Made by a program: the position numbers and the translations under genes. From Lasiosphaeris hirsuta (lineage: Eukaryota; Ascomycota; Sordariomycetes; Sordariales; Lasiosphaeriaceae), in NCBI GenBank assembly GCA_030549175.1, contig JAUKUA010000004.1:4712001-4776000 (forward strand): DNA of 64,000 nt, read 5' to 3'. Below the pieces are notes generated by a model. The model did no database searches, was not told the DNA's origin, and saw only the letters and a program-made list of their open reading frames with translations. How positions within the stretch are numbered: position 1 is the first letter of the stretch; the number at the start of each line of letters is the position of its first letter. Below, in pieces: positions 45,401 through 59,040 of the stretch.

Positions 45401-48400
45401 TTGGCCGTGAGCTTCGCTATGGATAGGCGCAATTACATTAGCCACTCCGTCCTGAAACTGCGGCGGGACGTCTCAGCGGAGAGGCTACGAGAAGCCGTCG
45501 AGATGGTCGTCGCCGAGCAGGCCATCTATCGCTGTGCAATGCTTCCATGTAACGATCCCCCGTCACCTTTTGTCCAGGTCATCTTGGCACCTGAGGCATG
45601 GCGTCGATGGACCAGCAACGCGAGCCGGGTCGTACACAGGAGAGCAAGTGCAAGCCAGGTTGCCGGCGGTGTGAAAGTGTGGCTCAACCTGGCTGAGGAG
45701 AGCATTTCTCTTAGTTCGCAGCAGCTGTACCATATGCAGGTCATTGAGCCGGACTCGGATTCCGAGCCTGGCTCTGGGAGCACTAGTCTTCTGGTCATCA
45801 GCGTTGCCCACTGCATCTGCGACGGTGCCTCGCTCGAGGTGCTCGTGAGCGACATAGCCAGGCGGTATGCTGGTCTGGCACCTCTCCAGCGACAGGGCAT
45901 CTACGAGCAGGTATTCGACTGGGCCTCCAAGGTGAAACCTGAGACGGACGAGCTCTGGCGAGCGTCGCTGAAAGGCTGGGAACCCGAGAGTTTTGGTTCA
46001 TTAAGTGGTACCAACGTCCACCCGTCGGCTGCTGGTGCAGGCTGTGGACATGGAGCGGTCCAGTACGCGAGTGGCCTGACGTGGCAGGTCCTGGATGGCA
46101 AGAGCAGGGCCCTGGGTGCGTCCCCCTTGCCAATCCTCCAGGCGTCCTGGTCCCTTCTCCTGCACTTGTTCTCCGAGGCAGACACCGGGGACGTCGTGTT
46201 CGGAAGCGTCATATCGGGCCATCATCTCTCCGCACACGCGCCCACCTTCTCCGTGGTGCCCTGTCGGGTAGCCCTACCCCGGATCCAGACCGTCCGTGAG
46301 CTTATCGGCAGCCTAGCAACCCACTCAAGGTTTGCGCAAAACCATCGGCACACATCCTTCGGCATCTTCAAGACGCTACCATACAACACTGCGTTAGCCC
46401 TGCAGGCCTACCCTCCGGCGGACCCCGAGCCTGAACACGGCCTTGGGGAGGCTGTCCCCGCCCCCTGGACCGAAATCTGGAATCCGGCCGTACGTTACGA
46501 TTTTCCCGTCTTTGCCGAGATCTTTCCGGCAGGTCCCCATCCCCCCGACCGGAATGGGCCGTTCGACAATGTGACGTTCAAGCTCACGTACAGAAAAGAC
46601 GCTCTCTCCGAGCTTTCGGCGACATGCATCGTAAAGCAGCTTGCGACGCTTACCGAAATTATGCTTGGCTCACGCCCAGACGACTTGGTTCAGGGGCTTC
46701 CAGCACGCCTGCCTAGGGACTTGCTATCTGCAGAAGGGACGGTTCCAGTTCCAACTGAGAGCGGTCGAGAGAGAGAGCAGCAGCGGCAGGATCGAGCTGA
46801 GCTTCTACACTCCCAGTTCGAGAACCAAGCCGCGTCAACCCCCGACCTTCTAGCCTTGAGCTTCTACACCTCACTACGCTCCGCGCCCATCGAGTTGAGC
46901 TATGCAGAGCTTGATTCCAGATCCAATGGCCTAGCCAACACCCTACGCAAAGAAGACGTCGATATCATCCCCGTCTGTCTGCAGCGAAGCGTCGAACTCT
47001 ACGTGGCCGTCCTGGCTATCTTGAAAGCCGGCTCCGCCTGGTGTCCCATCGACGAGACGTCGCCCGTGCGGAGGCGGACTTCGCTGATCGCCAGGACACA
47101 GAGCAAGGTGTTGCTGACAACCACGGAGTCGGTCCATTTGGTCGAGCCCTGCCTAGCACACGAGAGCCTGGAGGGCGTACGCGTGCTTCTTCTCGACCAG
47201 TACGCAGATCAGAAGTCGTCAGTGAAAGCCTCTCCCCGCCACGGCGTCTCGTCTTCACGCCATCTTGGTGGGCAGGATCTGGCCTATCTCCTATGGACCT
47301 CGGGCACCACAGGGGAGCCCAAGGGTGTCATGGTCCAACACGGCGCTGCGGCACAGGCCATGCGCGACCTGCAGATGCGAATCGAGCATAACGAGAAGAC
47401 GCAGGTACGGACCCTGCAGCTGTCAGCATACAGCTTTGATGTCTTTGTTCAGGACCTCTTCTACACCTGGGGCCTGGCAGGGAGCGTCATCAGCGGCACG
47501 AGAGAGCTCGTGCTGGGCAGGTTTGTCGAGTTCATCAGGACATGCCGCCCTACACATGCCCATCTCACACCGTCCTTTGGCGCGAGCATTGACGTCGACG
47601 AGATCAGGGGGTCAACTCTGCAGTACGTGACCTTCATCGGCGAGAAGCTGACAGAAAACGTCGCCGAGGCCTGGGCGGCGCCTGGCATCACCACCCGTGC
47701 GTACAACACGTACGGGCCGGCCGAGAACGCGGTCGTGTCCACCCTGCGGCGATTCTACGGCAAGAGCAGAGACTGGGCCAAGGCCGCCAACGTAGGCTTC
47801 CCCCTGGACCACTGCACATCGTACGTCGTCCGCGACGTCGAGGTGTCACAAGACAAGCGGAAGCGTTGGGAGCTCGTCCCGCGATACGGAGTCGGCGAGT
47901 TGGCCCTGGGCGGCGTGCAGGTAGCCAAGGGCTATCTGGGTGACGAAGCCAAGACAGCCAAGGCTTTCCTCCAGGGTGGCCCCGGTATCGATGAGCGCAT
48001 CTACCTAACGGGAGATGTGGTGCGTCTCAACGACCACGGCTTCGAGTTTCTCGGCAGGAACGACGATTTGGTCAAGATCGCCGGCATCCGCATCGAACTG
48101 AGCGAGATCAGCTCGGCCTGTGCGAGCATCAAGGACGAGCACGCGGCCGTCGAGCACGTGGAGACATTATATCTCCCGCGCCCAGAGGCCGACACCAGCA
48201 GCAGCAGCAGCAGCAGTAGCAACAAAGTCATCGTCACCTTTGTCTCTGTCAAGAAAGACGCTGCTGCTGACACGGCCAAGACAAGGGCGCAGATACTCCA
48301 GAGGGCTAGGGACCTGCTGCCCACGTACATGGTCCCCGGGCACGTCGTTGTTCTGGACACGATAATGCCGAGGACCGCCTCTAACAAGGTCGACCGCAAG

Positions 48401-49426
48401 TCCCTGCAGAAGATCTACGAGGGGTCGGATCTGAATGTCCTGACTGGAAGAGGCAACAGTTGCCCCGAGTCCACGGGCGATGGTGAGCAGATAAAACAGC
48501 AGTGGACCGAGGAACAGCTCCCTGTTCTTCAGACCATCGCCGACGACTTCAAGCTAGCAGCCGAGCCCCTCTCCCCCGGAGATAGCTTGGCCGGCCTTGG
48601 CTTCAGCTCCCTGCAGGTCACCAAGCTGGCGTGGTCGCTGAGACGGCGGCTGGAGTGCACGGCCGGTGTGATAGATCTCATGCGGTGCCAATCTCTGGGC
48701 GAGCTGGTAGACGTCGTTCTCAGCACGCTGCCGAGCCAAGACACCATGATCTCGCGGTCCAACGGCAGGGCATCAACAGAACCGCCGGCAGCAATGGTAT
48801 GGGTGGCTTCCATCAAAGACGCTCTCACCAACAAGATTCGCGGCGACCTGAGGCCGCACGATACATTGTATGTGCTCCCCGCGACTCCAGCTCAGGAATC
48901 CCTCATTGTGGAGACAATGCGCGAGTCCCGGGCGTACTGGGCGCATACTGTGTTTGACTTGAGCCATCTGGGCGAGATCGATGGCCATCGTTTAAAGAGC
49001 GCTTGGACCGCAGCTGCGAGGAGGTTCGACATACTCCGAACCATCTTCGTTCCCCTGACACAGCTTGACCTGGAACGTGCAGAGGAGGGCCACAATATCG
49101 TCGCATGGGCCCGGCAGCAGGGTATCCGGTCTTCCATCCTTCAGCTAGTCCGAGGCGAGCCGGCGGTTTGCTGGACTTGGCTCTCCGGTGACCAAGATCA
49201 AGATCTAGATCTGGCTGGGTGGGCTGAGAAGCTACAGATGCAACTGGCGCCGACAACAACCATGCAGCCCCCTTGGTCCGTCATGTTTGACGAGCGAGAT
49301 AGCAAGGTGATGTTAAGCATGCATCACGCGCTCTACGACAATGTGGCGTTGGAAATCCTGCTCGAAACCGTTGCCAAGCTCTACCGGAGGAGGCAAGCCG
49401 GAGATGACGATGACGATGACGACGAC

Positions 49427-49458
<32 letters not shown>

Positions 49459-51282
49459 CAGGGTGGAACCACTCGCGAGGGGCATGGAATTGGGCCTGCT
49501 GCCCACCGCCTTCCAGAGGGATGAGGCCGCCTCCTTGTGGAATAGTCGTTTAGCCAGCGTCAGAGAGACGGCGGGCGCTCTGAACGCCCCCTTCCCCGAC
49601 CTGACACAGTCCCGGCAGAAGCAGCCTCGGAGGATCCTCCTTTCAAGAAAGCCGATCCCTCCCTTCTTGCTCGCGCCTGCGTCCGCGTCTAGCACACCCG
49701 CTCTCCCGACACTATTCCAGTCCGCGTTCGGGTGCGTTCTAGCGTCCTCCTTGGAGCTCAAGGCCGTGGTGCTGGGCCAGACCGTCTCGCAAAGAATTCT
49801 GCACCCGGACCTCGCTCGTGTGATGGGTCCTGCGATGGCCACCCTTCCCGTTATTGTCCGCGCCGATGCCCTGTCGGCCGAGGAACTCTGGAGCGACATG
49901 GCCCGTGACTCGTCCAGCCTCTCCCGAACCACACATAACCTGCACCCCGTGGACGCCAAGAGGATGCTCAACGAGGGCAGCGAGAGCAGCAACGCCCCGT
50001 TTCCGGGTCTCTTCGTCTACCACCCGGCCCCAGAAAGTGTGAGAGATGCCAAAGGCAATGCTGCCCAGCAAAAAATGTTCCGACGAGCAGAGCAGGCACT
50101 GTCGCTTAATGTGGAGCATCCCCTCGCCTTGAATGTCTTTGAGCTCGAAGGGGCTATGGAGCTCACCGGTGACGGGAGCCGCATCTCCCAGGCGCAGCTA
50201 GAACTAATGTTGGATCAAATCATCAATCAGGCCAGCGTCATGTTGGAGTCGCCCCAGCTGCCTCTCCATCAACTTCCCAACAGAATGGACCGCAGCCTCG
50301 TAGCCATCAGCGGCGAGGCTAGCACCGCTGACGAGGTTCGCACGGTCGACCCGACCGAAAAAGTCGCCCTGCATGCGTCCAAGCACCCCGAGTGGATTGC
50401 AGTCGAGGAACTTACTTTTGAAGAGTCAGACGAGGACCAAGGTAGCAAGATAGCTACCAAGACCACCACATACGCCCAGCTAGACATGCTCACTAATGCC
50501 GTCGCCTCCAGGCTGGCATCTCACGGGGCCTACCTACGGCCCGATGACGTTGTTGCTCTGTATATGAGCAAGGACGCGAGGTCGCTCGCAGCAACCCTGG
50601 CTATCTTCCGGGCTGGCTACGTGTACCTTCCTGTAGATGAGGATCTTCCCCCGGCTCGAAAGGAGCTCCTCATCCGTGACGCCAAAGCAAAGCTCGTCAT
50701 CACCACGGAGGAGCGTGCCGGGGACTTGAACCTCGGCCGTGATCCGCCGACTTTGTTGATGCCGGAAGGTGATGTCGATAAAATGCCGTCTTGGTCTGCG
50801 TCTCCTCAACGACGGCTCGAGATCGACCACGGTGGCTATCTTCTCTACACATCGGGTTCAACGGGTCGTCCCAAGGGCGTACGCGTGTCCAACGGCAGCT
50901 TCTCCCACTTCATTGCCTCGTTCAGCGCCCGCATGATCGAGTCCTCGCCCGCCACAGCCGCCCTGGGAGGTGCCGGCAAGTATCTTAACCTCACGTCCCG
51001 AGCCTTTGACCCCCACCTCACGCAGCTCTTTGTGCCCTGGTACCTGGGCTACCGCGTCGTCATCGGCAAGAACCGCACCGCCGTGCTCGGCAGCCTGCAA
51101 CAAATCATCAACGAGTTGGGCATCACGCACTTTGGCTCTGTGCCCTCCGTGCTGACTCAGTTGGGACTGCGGCCCCAAGATATGCCCTCTGTCAGGGCGG
51201 TGACGACCGGTGGAGAAAAGGCGTCGAGCGAGCTTCTGGACATGTGGACAAAGGGGCGTGATGTCGCCGGCCAGGAGGGACC

Positions 51283-51316
<34 letters not shown>

Positions 51317-54300
51317 CCACAACAACAAGCTGTACTCTTCAACTTCTACGGGCCAACGGAGGTGACAATTGGCTGCCTAGGCCACCCCGTGAGTCTCGAC
51401 TCCAACGCTCGCAACCTCGGCTTGCCACTCCACGGTCTCGAGGCTCTGCTATTGTGTCCCGGAACTGGCGATGAACAAATCATTGCCAGGAAAGGACAGC
51501 CGGGCGAGCTCTGTGTCGCCGGCCCGCAGGTGGCCATAGGCTATCTGGACAGACCTGCCGAGAACGCCGAGAGTTTCCAGACTACCTCGTTGCTAGGAGG
51601 CATCGACAGGAGAATGTACAGAACAGGCGACATGATGAGGATGATGCACGATGGCACCCTCGAGTTCCTGGGCAGGGCGGATCAGCAGGCCAAGATCCGG
51701 GGTCAGAGGCTCGAGCTCGACGAGGTTGTGCATTTCCTGAGGGAAGCTGCGGTCGGCGAGGGTGACCTAGACTTTGCCGCCGCCACCGTCGTCGTCGTCG
51801 CCCGTGGCGATAATGAATCGAATCAGCATCAGCAGCATCAGCAGCAGCAGCAGCACCTCTTCGGCTTCATGGCCCGCAAAGCAAGCAATCTCCTCAAGGT
51901 GGAAACAGACGCCGAGGTTGAGCTCCTCCAGAACCAAGACCAGGCGTTGACGACGCTGCTAGAAAGGATTGAACAAAAATGCGAGGCTGGGCTCCCGGCT
52001 TTCATGGTGCCCACCATGCTCTGGGTCTCGAGAATCCCCTACCTGGCCGCGTCGGGAAAAGTAGACACGAAGCTCCTGGCCAAGCTGGCGAATGACTTTT
52101 CCGCTTCTCAGAAAAGTCGTCAAGATGGGGACGGACCTGCGTCTACTACGCCTGTTGCCGCCTTGGGTCCAGGACATGCACACGCTTTGGGCGCCAGAGA
52201 GTCCATGGTCGTCGCGGCGGTGGAGGAGGCTGTGGGGAGCAAATTCAGCTCCGCTACAGCGACAAGCAGCATTCACCGCCTAGGTATCGACAGTCTCTCG
52301 GCTGTTCATGTGCTATCTCTGTTGAGAAGACGAGGCTTCTCCAAGCTTACCATGGCCGACATCCTATCCTCGTCGTGCACAGTAGGGTCCATAGCTCGAT
52401 TGGTCGATCGGGACTTGAACAGCGGTGCCCCGACAAGCAGCAGCAGCATGTCGGCACCCCCATCACCCTTTCAACAGGGGACAGGCAAGCTGCAAGAGGT
52501 CAGGGCGCTCAGCACGGCAGATCTCGGCTCCCCTTCGGTCATCCCCAACGAGCGGCAGATCGAAGCCGTCCTGCCCTGCCTGCCTCTGCAGGCCGCTCTC
52601 GTTGCTCGGTCCCTAGTGTGGCTGAGGGTCCAAAGTGTTGTTGGTGATGGGGGCGGAGCAGCAGCAGCCGATGTTCCGTATGTGACGCAGTTCCACTACC
52701 GTCTTTCCCGGGGCACAGATGTCGCCAAATGGAAGCAGACGGCTGAGCTGGTCGTCGCATCCGAAGCCATGCTGAGGACCTGCTTCGTCCAACGGGAGGA
52801 CGATGGTCAAATCTTCCAGGTTGTTCTCCAGTCGCCTCCTTTCTCGCCATTCGACGGCCCAGGAGACCCGGTGGACATGGTGGCTCAGATGAACATGCGA
52901 CCGCCAATCAGGCTGCACGTTGGAGAGGAGACAGAAGATTCTGGCGAGACCGTCGTTTCGTTGAAGATTCATCATGCTTTGTTCGATGGTGTGGCTATCG
53001 ATGTGCTCAGAAAGAGGTTGGAACAGGCCTACAACGGCCAAGACCCCATCGGTGCTTCTCCTGTCAACAAGAGTCTCGATGTGCTGACAAGCATCTCTGG
53101 ATACTGTTACCTCTCGGGTGCGCAGTTGGAATCCACAAGACGCTTGTGGCAGGCGAGGTTGCACGGTGCGCGGCCGTGCCGTGTCGGGGCAGAGAGCGAC
53201 GTCAACAACAACGAACACGGCGCCATGGTTCGCTCGACTCGGCGGCTTGCCTACACGACCTCCCAACTCAAAGCCCAGCTGCGGGGTCCGTCTCAACAAT
53301 CCGACCTGCACCCGACATCAGTCTCTTCGGCTTTCCAACTGGCGACGGCCCTCTGTCTAGCTCTCCTCTGTCGACAGACATCAGTCGTCTACGGCTTTGT
53401 CATATCACTCCGGCCCCTGCTCAGCCGCCGTGTCGACGGCGTGGATGATTTCATCGGGCCATGCCTCAACACCCTAGTCCAGACGCTCAGCCTCCAAGCC
53501 GGAAACGAGGCCTTACCCGAGCTTTCCCAGAGAGTCCGTGATACCCACCTTGGCGCCTGCCGAGGAGCAATGCCGTTCGCCAGTGTGGAGCAGGTACAGC
53601 GGTGGTCTGGATCCGAGGACAAGCTATTTGACAGTCTGCTTAGCATCAACCTCGTCCCTGCTGGTGGGACGGCGGGTGACGGCGGGCGTGCGCCTGGTGG
53701 ATGCATGAGTGCTCTGCACACCCAGAGCAAGAGCGACGTGGCCTTGGCCGTTGACGTCGATCTGCATGCCGATGGCAAGATTGTCTTGACGCTTTCGTCA
53801 GCTGGGTCCCTAACCGAGTCGCAGCTGGATGATGTCGGCCGGTTGTTTGAGAAGGTTGCGTACAGTTCTGCCGACGAGAACGCAAGAGTCGAGCATTTCG
53901 TGCCGGTGCACCACCACTGGCATGATGCCGCCGCCAAGAATCCCGTTGCTCCCAGCGGCCATCGCGCCCCGATCGACTCTGAGCCAGAACCAGATTGGGC
54001 GGATGGGGGGTACCAAGAGGCCTTGGCCAGCGTACAGACATCCGCTGCCCGCCTCCTCCGCCTAAATCCGTCCGACATGCCGGACGAGGCGAAGACGACC
54101 TCGCTGTACCAGCTGGGTATCGATTCCATCACCATCATTCCATTCGTCAAGCTCATCAACAAGCTGGAGAGCATCTGGCTCCCTCCCAACGAAGTCATCA
54201 AAGCTCGAACGATCCAAGGCACCGCAAGACTTGTCCAGGAGACGAAGGCCAGGACTCGTACCAATGTCCATGGCAGCAGCAGCAGCAGCACGAGAAAATA

Positions 54301-57300
54301 TTCCAAAGCCGGACTTGGCAAAGCCGACAATGGCATGGACGATGAGGAGAGGTACGACGAGACTCTGCAGAGACTAGCCAAGGACCTCATGTTCGTCGCG
54401 ACACCGCTTCAGGAGGACATGCTCAGTGCATCGCTAGCCATTGCGGACCAGGCTTATACCTACGTCCACGCCATTCAACTATCCGAAGAAGCCCTCGAAG
54501 CAGACACTCCTGGCCTCGACAGCTTCTTTGCCGCTGTCAAGGATACGGTGCAGGCCTGTGAGATACTGAGGACCCGCTTCATTTTCACCCAGGATGACGA
54601 GGCGCCATGGGTTGGTGTTGTGTCCCCTGCTGAGCAGAGCGATCTTGTCCAGTGGGAGGTGACGGGGTCAGATCTTCCCGGCAGGGTACGGTTGAGGCTT
54701 CACCATGCCCTGTACGACGCGACTTCGATTCAGGCTGTGTGGCGTATCCTGGGTGAGAACTACTCCAGACGCATTCGCGGCCATAATCAAGATGGCGTCC
54801 GAGAGGAGGCTATGAGGCATCACATGTTCAGGCCCTTTGCAAGGACAGTAGCCTCGGCGCAGAGGGCTTCGGTGGCATTCTGGACCAACCTGGTGCAGGA
54901 CTATTGCTATACGCCACTCGATTTCCCTGGCGAACCCCTCCAAGCATCGTCTGCCTTCCACTTTGCCTTGGGCGAGCAGGAGCTGTCGTTTCTGCAGGCA
55001 AGATGCAGGGCACTCAGCGTGACGACCAGGGTGGCGCTTCAGCTGGCCTGGGTAAAAGTGCTCTGCGAGTCTCTTTACGGACAAGCGGATGTCGTCTACG
55101 GCGAGGTCATCTCAACCGGTGCCGGATTTGGCGATGGCTGCTGTGGCGGTGACGCCGTCATAGTTGGCCCAACCATCAACACCGTGCCCATGCGAGTCGG
55201 ATTGGCAGACCGGGGGAACGCCATCAGCGCTGCTGAGGCTCTGGCCCGGGTGCAGAAGCTGAGCGACGATGCGAGGGGGGCGGTCGCAATGGGGTCTCTG
55301 AGGAAAATCCAGACGTTGTGGAGGTCGTCAAGCCGGGATCGGGAACATATCCCTTCGAAGCTTTTCCAAAGCTTGTTTGTGTTTGATGGTGTCATGCCCT
55401 CCGCAAGCGCCGCCAGCGGCGACCTAACACGACCGCTTTTCAAGCCTGCTCAGACCCAGACCCAGAGCGTCGAGGAGGAGTCCAACAATGGACCGGCGTA
55501 TGACGATACCCCTCTCATCGTCAGCTTCCAGGTCAACAAGAATGCCCTTCACGGTAAGCTAAGAGCCAAGATGACCAGACAGGACGTGGAGGCTCTGGGA
55601 AGCCGACTGGAGGCTGCATTGAGATGGGTTGTCTCATGCGACCTACGAGAGCCGGTACTTGACATCAGCCAGGTGGACATGGCAGGAAAGAGGAACCGAG
55701 CGCTGAAGAGAAGAGCCACAAGCGGGAGGGTCAACCATTCGGAGAGGAACGGTCTGGACCCAATAGCCGATGCTGTGTTGGAGTTGGCCAAGACGGTGCT
55801 TGGCACAAGGTGCAGAGGCAAGGATGTCGGCTACAACACAAGACTGATCAATGCGGGCCTTGACTCCATCTTGGCCATTCGCCTGTCAAGCCTCCTGAGG
55901 AAGCAGATTGGGATCACTGCGAGCGTCTTTGAGATCAACAGAGGCGCCAGCGTCCATGACATCGTCGAACGTGCGACTTCGGCTCCAAAGGTCGTGGTGC
56001 AGGAACTGAGACAGCAGTTGTTCGCCCAAGGTGAAGAGGGTGAAGAGCTGAAGGAGTTGGTAGCCGGGAGCCTGGGACTGCCCAAGGACCTCATCGAGTC
56101 CATCCTGCCGGTTCTGCCAGGCCAACGCGCGCACTTGGAGCAATGGTTGCACAACGGAAAGAGGTTTTTCGAGGCTCCATGGGTGTACAGGGTGATTGAT
56201 GATTCTCTTGACGCGCAGAAAGTGGCGAGCTGCTGGGCTGAGCTCTGCCGAGTTCACGGAGCTCTCCGGACCACGTTCGTATGGACAGGCAATGCAAAAG
56301 GACTGGTTCAAATTACCTTGGGCGAGCCATGGACGGGAGCAGGACGATTCGCAGTTCTCCGAGACTTGTCAAAGTCCATCCAAGCTTTGATCGACGAGCA
56401 CGTCAGCGAGGGAAATGGCAAGCCATCAGACTTGAGGGTGCCTCCGGCTAGCCTCTCGTTCCTGGAGGCGTTGGACGGGAAAGCAGTTGTGCTCCGAGTC
56501 CACCACGCGCTGTACGACGCATGGAGCATCAAGATGATGGAGCGAGACCTCAATGAGCTCTTGGCCTTTGGCAAGATGCTAGAAACTCGTGTGCCTTTCG
56601 AACACGCGGTTCATCAAATCAGAGACATCCGGCAGCCCGGCGCCGAGGACGCGTATTGGAAGCATCACCTGTCACACGCCCAAGATACTGTCCTGCACGC
56701 GGGGGCGGAGAGTGATGCATGGACATGCGCACATGAATCTCCGCTGGGCCCGCACTTCAAGGCCAGCTATTCCACCATCGTCCCACAGAGCACCATCGAC
56801 GCGCTCTGGCGCACCAAGAGCAGTGCACGCACCTGGGCCGCCATCATCCTCGCTTATGCAAGGACGCTGGGGCATTTCACGAGACGCTCTCGGCCCACGT
56901 TCGGCCTAAACCATGCTTCGCGGTCCCTTGTTTCCGTTGACGGGGCGCAGACTCTCGACTTGACTGCTACGAGCGTGCCGAGTTTAACCGCAACACCGTG
57001 TTGCATCAACCTGGATGGTAGCATCCAACGCTCCGGATCGTTGTCATCCACGGCGGTGGAGGAGGAGGAGGAGGAGCATCAACTCGACTTTGTGCAAGAC
57101 CATCTTGCACAGCTCACCAAATTCGCACAGTCAGACGGCGTGCAAAAATTTTGCCCCAGGTTTAACTCCTACCTCAACATTCTCTACCTTGAAGACAATG
57201 CCGCGGGGGTCGAGGGTGAGGTAGTACTCCGCAGGCACAGACTCGGGGAGCCTCTTGCCTCGGATTACTTCACCGTCTCCGAGCCGTCGCCATCCGTGGT

Positions 57301-57505
57301 CTCTACTGTTGAAGATCTTGAGACGTCCCACTTATCCCTCCATCAATTGTTCTTTAATGTCATAATTCATCAGGGTCAAAATATTAATGTGGCAGTGAGT
57401 GGTGATGCCGCGCTTTGCGACGGGGGTTTGGCGATAAGCACAAAGCTAGTGTCATATTTCGGATCTGAACTGACCAAGATAACTGAGAGAGCATGTACAG
57501 ACTAG
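42449..57505 (+). CDS. sidC: Ferrichrome-type siderophore synthetase (NRPS), about 5,004 aa
   Basis: ATG 42449 opens 134 codons. A predicted 42-nt intron (42851-42892, GTGCGT...AAAG, branch-like GCTAAGC) removes an in-frame TAA, and the frame then runs to 57505. A 45-nt alternative intron is 42855-42899. Order and rough residues: C-domain remnant 60-200; A1 243-785 (YTSGTTGMPKG, YRTGD, ASGKLHRK); T1 Ser ~863 (GMDSL); C1 960-1385 (AHCICDG); A2 1440-1965; T2 ~2037 (LGFSSL); C2 2127-2580 (HHALYDN); A3 2625-3190; T3 ~3266 (LGIDSL); C3 3360-3790 (HHALFDG); T4 ~3873; C4 3969-4400 (HHALYDA); T5 ~4456; C5 4538-5004 (HHALYDA). A-T-C-A-T-C-A-T-C-T-C-T-C is the SidC/NPS ferrichrome layout. By analogy A3 loads acylated hydroxyornithine three times, A1/A2 load Gly/Ser-type residues and C5 cyclises. 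The exact product is not readable. Confidence 0.9.
49403..49459 (+). repeat. GAT/GAC microsatellite encoding 19 Asp in NRPS C2
   Basis: Nineteen consecutive Asp codons (mostly GAT), about 25 residues after the HHALYDN active-site motif of C2. The expansion lies on a probable surface loop of the condensation domain. Confidence 0.95.
51284..51329 (+). repeat. CAA microsatellite encoding poly-Gln in NRPS A3
   Basis: A run of about 15 residues, nearly all Gln with one Pro, coded by CAA. It is inserted a few residues before the A5 motif NFYGPTEVT of the third adenylation domain. A second Gln/His-rich stretch (51,820-51,858) lies in the C-terminal part of the same domain. Confidence 0.95.
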
Positions 57506-59040
57506 GTATCTAGGTAGTTTTCTATCGTTTAGGCTAGTAGAGGTGGACGCTATTAGGTGATAAACGAGAGATAAATAAGATTGAAGGGTTTTTCTTGTAA
57601 TCGAGAAGTCGCTGAGCGCGCGCCGGGTTTAGCGCCCTTCCCGATCGGGGCGCAGCTACCCAACGCTTCGCCCTGATTGGCCACATGCTCCCCCCCCGTG
57701 TCCGCGCTCAAATCAAATAGACTTGCTTCCCCCGTCGGTCGATGACCTTGTACTCTTAACTTCGTATGCCCCCCTTCTCCTCCTCCCCCTGCTAGCTTTC
57801 GCCCGCGACTATCACGGCTGCGATTCGATCCTAGTCTTTTCCCCCGAGGAAATTGGCTCCGCCTACTTCAACCCCATATGCGCTCAATCTCTGTCCCCTT
57901 TACGTCTGCAGCGTCGCGCCTTGCGCCGGAGTGTCGCGTAACCATCAGACACTCCCACAGCTCCCCGGCGTCTTCTGACTTCTCTAATCCTCGACATGAA
58001 TCCGACTCGACATTGACCATACTTGGACGTATTAAGTATAAGGAACGACATGTCTCCGATGCCTCTATCTTATGAAAGCCGATAACGAATAGTTTACGAA
58101 ACGGAGAAGCATAACCAGATAACGGAGCTATGTCTGTCTAAAGTAACAGTAAGTAAGTCTAATTAACATATCACACATAGTCGTCTCTATTTTCTGTCTA
58201 ACTCCCGAAAACTAATATTAACGATTTTTTATTATGTTTAGTAAAATTTAGACGAAGAAACTAACGTTATAACTTCATACTAAGCTACTTATTAACTAGT
58301 ATGGAGAGGGACATCGCAATTTCTCTACACCGGGCTTTAAGGATATATTAAGCCTAGCGGCATAAGTAGATATGGGCTAGGTAAGTAGTATCCTGCCATA
58401 AATTTAAGCTCATGTGACTTGGCCCCTAACCCCTTGCCCTACGTGGGCATCGACAACGGCTCGATTTAAACGATGCTACCGGGAGCTTATATAACACCTA
58501 CGCCACGGAACAACGGGCTCTCCTGTTCTACGAACCCCCCCCCCCCCCTGCCCTCTGGATTACTGGGAGTGGTCCCAACACTGGCCCAATCAACACAGGC
58601 TAACATATAGCTGGCCTAGCTATAGGCCGCTATATAACCAGCCCCTAAGCCGGCTACCGAATAGAAGACCGTACCTAGTAGGAAAGCCAGTTAGGCGACT
58701 AAGACCGCGGCCCTAGGTAGGCCTATTACGATGAACATAAGCTCTAACCCTAAGGCTACTATCCCTAAGCCCTCAAGTATACGCCGGAGGGGCCGGTTAA
58801 ACTTACCAGTGCCGGAGAGGCTTTTCCTCACTATACTAGCCGGGCATCCATAGAGCCGGGCTACGGCAGGCGAGGTCCTCCTAGGCTTACCTAGCGTGCT
58901 AGGTATAAAACCTGCGGTAATAAAAGCTACTCTCGAAAATAACGACTGGTCGGTATAGCTCCGAAAAGCCGATTGGAAAAAGAAAGAGGAGGCCGTGGCC
59001 AAGGCTAAGGCAGCCGGCCTTACCCTAACACTTGATTGAC
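57506..59040. other. TA-rich, RIP-like relic region
   Basis: About 1.5 kb downstream of the NRPS with dense CTA, TAG and TTA words and a C run (58,537-58,548). One opposite-strand frame (58691-59002) is open but has no recognisable motif. I see no gene. Confidence 0.5.

Noticed and set aside
58691..59002. Minus-strand frame of 103 codons in the TA-rich region
   Set aside because: No motif, and surrounded by RIP-like sequence with many stops; chance or relic.
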